Below are positions 54,407 through 61,107 of a DNA stretch of 64,000 bases, piece after piece. Below the pieces are notes generated by a model, which had not been told where the DNA came from, did no database searches, and saw only the letters and a list, made by a program, of their open reading frames with translations. Source of the stretch: G963667975 sp963677395 (lineage in GTDB: Bacteria; Bacteroidota; Bacteroidia; Bacteroidales; G963667975); contig OY781965.2 of NCBI GenBank assembly GCA_963677395.2, positions 1,364,001-1,428,000 of the forward strand, read 5' to 3'. Within the stretch, counting starts at the first letter, position 1. Every line of letters starts with the position of its first letter. The position numbers and the translations under genes were made by a program.

Positions 54407-55752
54407 TTAATGCCTCCTAATATATTGTTATTTTGATAGTTAAGTGTTTTGATTTGTTGTTTGCTAATGGTTTGATAATAATTAATATCAGTTTCTTTTC
54501 CCAAATACTGATAACGTAATGAAAGCTCAATTTGTTTAGTAAGCGGAATGATAAAACTAGCACTCACTCTGTAATTTATCTTGTCGGATGAATTGTAAAC
54601 TATGAAACCGTTTTTTTCACTGTAATGAGTCAGGTCGCCTAAGGTTGCTCCAATTTCTACCCATAATTTTTTATAGACTTTTTTCCCAATGTTCTGGTCA
54701 ATAATAAACCGATTTTTCTCCAATTGACTGCCTGTAGGTTGTCTATACTCGTTTAACCAAGTGATGGCAGTATAAGTGTAAAGATCGGTATTTCCTTTCG
54801 GAAACCATGCGATCGTAACTCCAAGCTGGCGTTGCTTGGCATAGTTAATATTTGAAAAAGATAAAAATGCTCCAAAGCAAAATTTTCGCCACTCTTTTTG
54901 CAATGTTACTCCTGCTATAATTTGGGAAAGAGAGGTCTTATCGGGGAAGGTAGTGTAAGTATTTGTTACAGAGTTGTATTTTGCATCAATAGAAGTTGAT
55001 TTTACCAGTTGTCCATGGAAAAATGGAGTGATTTTCCAGCTTTTTACCGGAACAAAGTCGAGGTTTACGTAATATTCGGTTTGATTGAGTTTATAAGGGA
55101 AAACAGTATCTCTTCCCGGATAGGCGATAAGTTTTTTCTTGTCTATGTTAATGTAGCTGAATCCCTGATATGCGCTCAGGTATCTTCCCAGTTGATGAGA
55201 AAGGCCGATATGTCCATATAAGATTTGATTGTTGAGATCGGTGGTGCCAAAAATATTGGAAGTGTCGTTTACATCAACATCCTGATTCTTATTAAAATTA
55301 TTACTCAGGGAAACGCCGCCTTCGGCATAAATGCTTCTGATCCACTTGTTTTCTTTGGTACTTGTTTTTAGTTTGAGATATTTGGGCAATTCTGCGGCAA
55401 TCCATTGAGCGTCGCGTTCTCTTCCTCCAAACAGATAGGAATAGTATAGGTATTCAAGCAGATAATGATCTCCATTGTTGAATGTGTACGCTTTTTCCAA
55501 ATGGGTAGCTGCAGTACGGTAATCATGAGTTTCGTAATAGGCGACGCCTAGTCTGTAGCGCAAGTAGTAATAATCATCACCCTGCTTAATGCGTTGATGG
55601 ATAACAAGTTTCAAGCTGTCCCATTTTTCCTCATAGAGAAGCCTGGCTGATAGGTATTCAAACTGCAAAGAACTCATTTGAGCTTTTGCAAAAAGAGGCA
55701 CAACGAGTATGAAAATAAGAGAGGAAAGGATGTATTTAACGCTCATTTTCAA
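54394..55752 (-). CDS. Exported TPR-plus-outer-membrane-barrel protein (YaiO-like)
   Basis: 452 residues. Signal peptide (to ~AKAQ, residue 25), a helical TPR part (30-125: YYYLRYRLGVAYYETHDYRTA, YLLEYLYYSYLFGGRERDA), then a long beta region (135-452) with alternating strands such as ILYGHIGLSHQLGRYLSAYQ, INYRVSASFIIPLTKQIEL and a final NNNILGGIKWKL with terminal aromatic/basic residues. Layout recalls YaiO-type proteins (TPR plus barrel). Overlaps the upstream gene by 17 bp and the downstream by 13 bp. Confidence 0.72.
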   Translation of the reverse strand: MKMSVKYILSSLIFILVVPLFAKAQMSSLQFEYLSARLLYEEKWDSLKLVIHQRIKQGDDYYYLRYRLGVAYYETHDYRTAATHLEKAYTFNNGDHYLLEYLYYSYLFGGRERDAQWIAAELPKYLKLKTSTKENKWIRSIYAEGGVSLSNNFNKNQDVDVNDTSNIFGTTDLNNQILYGHIGLSHQLGRYLSAYQGFSYINIDKKKLIAYPGRDTVFPYKLNQTEYYVNLDFVPVKSWKITPFFHGQLVKSTSIDAKYNSVTNTYTTFPDKTSLSQIIAGVTLQKEWRKFCFGAFLSFSNINYAKQRQLGVTIAWFPKGNTDLYTYTAITWLNEYRQPTGSQLEKNRFIIDQNIGKKVYKKLWVEIGATLGDLTHYSEKNGFIVYNSSDKINYRVSASFIIPLTKQIELSLRYQYLGKETDINYYQTISKQQIKTLNYQNNNILGGIKWKL

Positions 55753-57946
55753 TAATTTCTTTAGCAGTGATTAGTTTTTTTCCATTATGAATAACAAATT
55801 CGGAAAATGAATCTTTTGAGATTGTAAGATTGAAGGTGAGCTTTTTTAAGCAGCGTTTATAAATACAAAGTTTAAAATAGGATTCAAATTGAAGTGTACT
55901 TTCGAAGAAACTTTCGGATTTTTGCAGATATTTCACGTTAAAATGAGCTTTCATAAACAAGTGAAAAGGTGCTAAAAAATCCTGCAGAAACATCAGTGGA
56001 TGTTTATTTACGACATGTAGCGGATAGGAATCGGATACTTCAATATTTTTGTAAAAGCCCAGAATAATCTTATAATTTGCCAGATAGAAGTAGAATAGTA
56101 ATGAACTCCTGTCGCCCTGAAAGCTTGTGAAATAATGCATAATACCATCGTTCACATAGTAAGCTTTAGAATTTGTTTCAGCACAATAGAGATAAGTGTT
56201 ATTTGATAAATCAATCCAGACTTCCCAGGTAATCAGCTTGGTTTTCCCCTTATGGTCAATAACTTCGAAAACAATATTTTGTCCGGGAATAAATTGATAA
56301 GCTTTTGCTAAAGTGCTGTTTTTCTCGATGTTGGATATGATGTCACCTTTTTGAGGTGTTTCATACGATTTTAAAATATACTCGTCATTCCGATGTAGAA
56401 TATAGTTTGAAATCGGGTAATCGATTGTTTTTGAGCCAATATATGGCGTGGACTGAATTTGGAAATGAATATGAGGTTGTGGCGATCGACCGGAGTTGCC
56501 ACAGAACCCGATTAAATCGCCTTTGTTTATCCAGTCTCCTTTTTTTACTTTAACAGAGTCCTTTTTTAGGTGGCAAATTTTAGAATAGAGATAATCCGCA
56601 TGTCTGATAATGACGGTATTTCCCCAGTTGTTTTCGAGGTTTATATCGCCAATCTGATTATCGTCAATATAGTCGATTGTTGTTTCAACCCATCCGGAAG
56701 CAGGTGCAATTACTGGTTTGTTATAACAATAATAATCTTCACGTAAGCGACCTGTATTACTGAAAACATAGTGGTGCTCGTCTTCAATTTCAAAATCCCA
56801 GGCATGTCGCCAGTCATTTTTATGCGTGTATTCACCTTCATGACCTTGTGTAATATTCCATTCACCCCAAATTGGTAGTACAAATGGAAATATCCATGCT
56901 TTTTCGAAACGGCTTTTATAATTATGTTGTGCGTAAAGGTTTTTTTCAGGAGAGAAGTATTGATAACCAACAATTGCCGGTTTTAGTACAAATCGTTCTC
57001 TGAATTTCAGAACGTATAAAAAGAGAATTACAATAAAGTTGAAAGGAAGTGAATATACAGATAGCTGAAACATATCTAACACTACGCCAACACTTGTAAT
57101 CGTAAATGAAATGAGTGGAGTAAGTAATATTACCCACAAGAATGAGTAGCGAGAAGAGATAATGAAAAAACCTCCAATTGCGATGGCTGTAAGGATAAAG
57201 TTAAAGCCGATGTATGAGTAGCTTAATTCATTGATATTCGCTCCGATAAAGTAATAAAATGTGTATGCTGAGAAAAAACCGATGAGGGAAAGAAGAAAGG
57301 CTATACGTGAGTAAATTAGTAATCCAAACGCGATAATTAATCCTGCAAACAAGTGATATTGAAAGAAGATAGCGCCAAGAGAACGGAAATAAATTATGAT
57401 GGATTCGTGCCACCCTAAGTTGTTGAACCAGTTATAGATTTTAACAAGGGACAAGCCTCCCAGTGCATACATTTCGTTAAGAGAGTAAATCCCTCTTTCG
57501 CTGATTTGCAAATGCTGAAACTGACGCGAAGCCAGTGTTACCATCCAATAAGCGATTAGAAAAGAGATGCTTAAAAAAGGAAGTCCATATTTCCCAATTA
57601 CACCTTCGAGCATAACTGTAAGAAAAAGAGTCAATAAACTAGCAAAGGACAGAACAATAAAAAATTCGAGACCGGGTTGATAATAAACACCCAATCCAAG
57701 TCCAACGAGCAAACTGTTAAATCCATAATATCCTGCATTTATGTTTGTACGGTTAAACCCGATAAGATATGCTGCAATGTTTGATAACATTACGGCAATC
57801 ATTCCGCTCGCTCCGGCAAATAAGTCGAAGAATGATACAATAACCAGTAAAACGGCAAATATCTTGTTATTCGAAAAAAATATTTGCGAGTAGCTATTGA
57901 GCCAGCTTGAGATAAAGTGAGGAAATATTTCTCTTACCTTCTGCAT
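55736..57946 (-). CDS. Urea transporter fused to an M23 metallopeptidase domain
   Basis: 736 residues. Residues ~25-315 are a urea-transporter (UT) channel with the two homologous halves visible: YYGFNSLLVGLGLG (73-86) and SYIGFNFILTAIAIGGFF (244-261). After a linker, residues ~360-500 are M23/LytM-like: THKNDWRHAWDFEIEDEHHY (His375 or His381 with Asp384), PVIAPASGWVETTIDY, WGNTVIIRHADYLYSKICHL, and PHIHFQ with His492/His494. About 230 more residues have no known motif. The peptidase part probably faces the periplasm. Channel substrate may be urea or a similar small molecule. First gene of a TPR operon. Confidence 0.85.
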   Translation of the reverse strand: MQKVREIFPHFISSWLNSYSQIFFSNNKIFAVLLVIVSFFDLFAGASGMIAVMLSNIAAYLIGFNRTNINAGYYGFNSLLVGLGLGVYYQPGLEFFIVLSFASLLTLFLTVMLEGVIGKYGLPFLSISFLIAYWMVTLASRQFQHLQISERGIYSLNEMYALGGLSLVKIYNWFNNLGWHESIIIYFRSLGAIFFQYHLFAGLIIAFGLLIYSRIAFLLSLIGFFSAYTFYYFIGANINELSYSYIGFNFILTAIAIGGFFIISSRYSFLWVILLTPLISFTITSVGVVLDMFQLSVYSLPFNFIVILFLYVLKFRERFVLKPAIVGYQYFSPEKNLYAQHNYKSRFEKAWIFPFVLPIWGEWNITQGHEGEYTHKNDWRHAWDFEIEDEHHYVFSNTGRLREDYYCYNKPVIAPASGWVETTIDYIDDNQIGDINLENNWGNTVIIRHADYLYSKICHLKKDSVKVKKGDWINKGDLIGFCGNSGRSPQPHIHFQIQSTPYIGSKTIDYPISNYILHRNDEYILKSYETPQKGDIISNIEKNSTLAKAYQFIPGQNIVFEVIDHKGKTKLITWEVWIDLSNNTYLYCAETNSKAYYVNDGIMHYFTSFQGDRSSLLFYFYLANYKIILGFYKNIEVSDSYPLHVVNKHPLMFLQDFLAPFHLFMKAHFNVKYLQKSESFFESTLQFESYFKLCIYKRCLKKLTFNLTISKDSFSEFVIHNGKKLITAKEIIENER

Positions 57947-58179
57947 TCAATGAGATTTTTAGTAAAAATATAATCAAAAGAGCTTTATGGAGAATGTTTG
58001 CGCCTAATAATTGTTTAATGGCGGAAAATGTCTGCATAGCTCTTGGACTTTTATGATCTTTTACATAGTTCAATAATTGAAGATGAGGTGAGTCCGATTT
58101 ACTATTTCTAATTAAGCGTGTGATTCAGAAATTTTGAATCGGAACTCACGTAAATGTATCTTCGGCGTAGTCATTTTTG
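57947..58179. other. Spacer between the decarboxylase and urea-transporter operons
   Basis: 233 bp without a gene. A small hairpin GATTCA/TGAATC (58122-58140) lies within a wider imperfect pairing of 58090-58099 with 58136-58146. It could terminate the decarboxylase transcript or sit in a read-through leader. No exact TAnnTTTG box on the minus strand. Confidence 0.35.
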
Positions 58180-59538
58180 CTATAATTCGAAGGAATTGAG
58201 GTGTTCCGGAGTTTCTTCCAGGTTTGTCAGGGTTTCAATGGTTTCATTTTTACGGATGAGGTGAACTTTGCTTTCCAGATCAATCATTACAACGTTTGGT
58301 CTCATTGCGATAAATTGCATCCATTGAGTCATGTTATAAGCTCCCACATGATGAACAACAACATGATCACCTTTATTCAGAAGAGGAAGGTCAATGTTTT
58401 CGCGAATTACATCAATATTCATACAGAGAGGACCATACAATTGAGTGGTTTCTGTATAATGTGTAAATGGCTGTGCCGGAGTAATTTTATGATCATACCA
58501 AAAAGAGGTGAAGAGAATATTTACACCAATATCCAGAATTGTATTCCGCTTACCCAGTGAAGTGCGTTTATTTGCAATCACCGAGCCGATGAGATATCCT
58601 GCTTCGTCAATCAATGCGCGACCTGTTTCCAGAATCAGGGTTGGAAGTTCCTGTCCTTTGAAGTTGCAGTTGAGCAATGAAGTAGAGATTGCTTCGGCAA
58701 AGTCATCAAAGGTTGGATTGGTGTCGGTACCCGGTAAATACGATCCTTTTAATGTGTTTTTGGATGGAAATCCGCCACCAAGGTCAATGTATTTGATAGA
58801 ATGGTTATACTTCTGTTCAAGGCCAATAGCCAGATCGGCTAGCTTTCCTGCTGCTATTGCATATGCATTGCTTGAGAGCATAAAGGTGCCAATATGAGCA
58901 TGTAGTCCCATTAAATCAAGTTTGCCAGAACGCATAATTTTATTCAGAGCATCCCAAGCTTGTCCATTTTCGTAATTAAATCCGAAACGATCCCACATTG
59001 GGTAGATTCCTGTATCCATATTTACGCGAATTGCAACTTTGGGGCGTTTTGCAACTTCTTCAGCTATTTCAAGGATAGAGTAAAGCTCATCTAAATGGTC
59101 GATATGTATGAGTGATTCATTTTCAATAGCTTTTTTAAGATCTGATTCGGTTTTATCAGGACCATTGAAAATGATTTTATTGCCGGGAACTCCGTTACGC
59201 AAAGCTTTTTCATATTCAAAACCTGAAACAACTTCTGCCCATGAACCTTCCTGATGAAAAACTTTACATATAGCGTTCAGGTAATTAGTTTTGTATGACC
59301 ATGCAAACTGAACTTTTGGATATCGGGTTGTAAATGCTTTTTTAGCTTTGCGATAGGTGGAGCGAATTGCACGTTCGCTAATTACAAAAAGTGGTGATCC
59401 ATATTCTTTTACAAGATCTTTAACGGCAACATCTTCGATGTGCGACATGGGTATATATTCAGTGCGTAGTCCGAATTTGTTTGGCATTCCGGTTTCTAGT
59501 TTTTTAATTACCGGGCGTTCATATCTTTGCTTTTCCAT
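58180..59538 (-). CDS. Type III PLP-dependent decarboxylase (LysA/ODC fold)
   Basis: 452 residues of the fold-III alanine-racemase-like barrel plus C-terminal beta domain. PLP lysine Lys83 in FAWSYKTNYLNAIC; HAHIGTFML for the His stacking; YIDLGGGFPSKNTLKG glycine loop; LILETGRALIDEAGYLIG; and the C-terminal YGPLCMNIDVI (Cys and Asp of the partner active site) and HHVGAYNMTQW (Tyr). This is the diaminopimelate/ornithine decarboxylase layout, but it does not carry an obvious lysA context: it is the last gene of a PqqD-like/ATP-grasp operon. It may act on a non-standard amino acid or an amino-acid adduct (inference). Confidence 0.85.
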   Translation of the reverse strand: MEKQRYERPVIKKLETGMPNKFGLRTEYIPMSHIEDVAVKDLVKEYGSPLFVISERAIRSTYRKAKKAFTTRYPKVQFAWSYKTNYLNAICKVFHQEGSWAEVVSGFEYEKALRNGVPGNKIIFNGPDKTESDLKKAIENESLIHIDHLDELYSILEIAEEVAKRPKVAIRVNMDTGIYPMWDRFGFNYENGQAWDALNKIMRSGKLDLMGLHAHIGTFMLSSNAYAIAAGKLADLAIGLEQKYNHSIKYIDLGGGFPSKNTLKGSYLPGTDTNPTFDDFAEAISTSLLNCNFKGQELPTLILETGRALIDEAGYLIGSVIANKRTSLGKRNTILDIGVNILFTSFWYDHKITPAQPFTHYTETTQLYGPLCMNIDVIRENIDLPLLNKGDHVVVHHVGAYNMTQWMQFIAMRPNVVMIDLESKVHLIRKNETIETLTNLEETPEHLNSFEL

Positions 59539-59556
59539 TGTATATTCTCTTTGATA

Positions 59557-60606
59557 TTATAATTCACCTAATGTTGAAATTGCCTGGAATTCATCCAGAT
59601 CTACAATCATATCCCAGCTATAGCGGATAAACATACGACCTTTAGCATATTCGGTAAAAGGTTTTACGTCTTCACCCATCGCAAGGTTAACCAAGGCTTC
59701 CGGAATATTTTGCCCTGCTCCCACAGCCAGGTAAATCCATGCCGGCATTCGGGGATTTATTTCCAGAAGATAATATTCATTATCCTGACCTTTCATAAAT
59801 TCAAGTTCGAATCCGCCACGCCATTTTGTTTTGCTGACAAAATTGTGGGTTATCTCTAACAATCGTTTATCGTCGATGGTAATGCCTCCCCAGGCTTTTC
59901 CTTTATCGGTAATATATTGTTTGCGCATGGGAACAGCTCCTATGGTATTTCCTTCGCCATCGCCAAGACCGGTAACATTATATTCTGAACCATGTACAAA
60001 TTGCTGGATAATGATTGGAAGTCCCCATTTTGCACTAATTTTGTTAAAATAGCTTTTGGCCTGATCAATGTTGTAGGCAATTCCTGCATCATAATATTTT
60101 CCTTTAACCACGATAGGAAATGAAAAATCATTGGTTAAAGTGTAAAGTTCTGTTGTGTTGAATATGGGCTTGCCTGCCGGAACCCGAATGTCGTACTTGC
60201 GTCCAAACTCATCAAGATTAACTTTATGTCGTTCTTCAAACTGTTGAAGTGATGGGAGAAAAAGCTTAATACCCATTTCATTAAGCGTTGGTTCAAGCTT
60301 CATGAATGAGTATAGCTCAGCATCAAAATTTGGAATAATTACATTGATGCCTTCAATGCTGTGAATGTATTGTAAACGGGCAAGCAATGCATCAGTACCT
60401 GCCGTAGGGTAGGGAATCTGATATGTTTTATCCACTACTTCGTGCATATAAATGCCCGGTTCTAGTGATTCGTAAGAAAGCCCAATAATACGAACATCAA
60501 AGCTTCCGGCTTCACGTAACCCTCTGATAACGGGAACTCCTGGGCCTGGACTGTCAATGTTGTTTAAGCCACTTACTGCAATTGTGAATTTCTTTTTCAT
60601 GTGCAA
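59557..60606 (-). CDS. ATP-grasp family ligase
   Basis: 349 residues. N-terminal Rossmann-like part (FTIAVSGLNNIDSPGPGVPVIRGL), then the ATP-grasp domain: FPIVVKGKYYDAGIAYN (Lys168/Lys170), GSEYNVTGLGDG, GFELEFMKG (Glu) and LLEINPRMPAW (Glu282, Asn284, metal ligands). Family members join a carboxylate to an amine via an acyl-phosphate. The closest look is CarB/PylC-type peptide or amino-acid ligases. Starts 18 bp downstream of the decarboxylase's partner order: pqqD-like, then this, then the decarboxylase (22 and 18 bp gaps), so one transcript. Substrate unknown. Confidence 0.86.
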   Translation of the reverse strand: MHMKKKFTIAVSGLNNIDSPGPGVPVIRGLREAGSFDVRIIGLSYESLEPGIYMHEVVDKTYQIPYPTAGTDALLARLQYIHSIEGINVIIPNFDAELYSFMKLEPTLNEMGIKLFLPSLQQFEERHKVNLDEFGRKYDIRVPAGKPIFNTTELYTLTNDFSFPIVVKGKYYDAGIAYNIDQAKSYFNKISAKWGLPIIIQQFVHGSEYNVTGLGDGEGNTIGAVPMRKQYITDKGKAWGGITIDDKRLLEITHNFVSKTKWRGGFELEFMKGQDNEYYLLEINPRMPAWIYLAVGAGQNIPEALVNLAMGEDVKPFTEYAKGRMFIRYSWDMIVDLDEFQAISTLGEL

Positions 60607-60628
60607 AAAAGGTTAGATGCTGAGGAGA

Positions 60629-60880
60629 TTATTTAGTCTCTTCAGAAGCAAGATTATTCTGTTTTAACAGTCCTACATAGTCAAAAAAATCGCGTTCAAA
60701 TGTGTTTTCATCTACAGAATATTTCAACATGACTTCGCGTTGAATTTCTTCGTAGCTTTTTTCTTCTTTTAATAAATTAATAATTTCAATACCGATTGGA
60801 TTTACAGAGTATGATTCTCCGTTTACAGGGTTGAACACGAACCCGTTTTCGCTGATCGCGATGTTTTTATTGATATTCAT
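60629..60880 (-). CDS. PqqD-like protein (RiPP recognition element fold)
   Basis: 83 residues. Pattern of the PqqD family: N-terminal strands INKNIAISENGFVFNPVNGE (with the typical turn before Y), then a three-helix bundle with GIEIINLLKEEKSYEEIQRE and VDENTFERDFFDYVGLLKQNNL. PqqD proteins bind leader peptides of RiPP precursors and present them to modifying enzymes, which makes the ATP-grasp and decarboxylase downstream candidate partners. First gene of the three-gene unit. I found no convincing precursor-peptide frame nearby. Short genes of this family are easily mis-called, but the spacing supports it. Confidence 0.8.
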   Translation of the reverse strand: MNINKNIAISENGFVFNPVNGESYSVNPIGIEIINLLKEEKSYEEIQREVMLKYSVDENTFERDFFDYVGLLKQNNLASEETK

Positions 60881-61033
60881 AGTGCTAAAGATTAATTCCT
60901 AAGAATTTAGGTTGCAAGATTAAGTTCTCTTTCAAATTAGATCGTTACAAAATTTCATGTTTCTTGTATAAGATTATTGAAGATGATAGTTATTACTTGT
61001 AAATCAGGGTGTAGTGTTGTTTGAAAAACGATT

Positions 61034-61079
61034 TTGTCTCTTGTGATAACACTTTTAAAAGATGCTATTTAAGAGACAA
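61034..61079 (-). terminator. Possible stem-loop after the LamG/CTD protein gene
   Basis: 9-bp arms TTGTCTCTT / AAGAGACAA, 28-nt spacer, 29 bp downstream of the stop of the gene at 61108. On the minus strand, a T-containing run follows. Weak. Confidence 0.35.
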
Positions 61080-61107
61080 GCCCCTTAAAAATGCCATAAT
61101 ATTTTGT

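Noticed and set aside
60881..61107. A RiPP precursor peptide next to the PqqD-like gene
   Set aside because: Minus-strand frames here are 8-10 codons (for example MKFCNDLI and MAFLRGLSLK) with no leader/core pattern.
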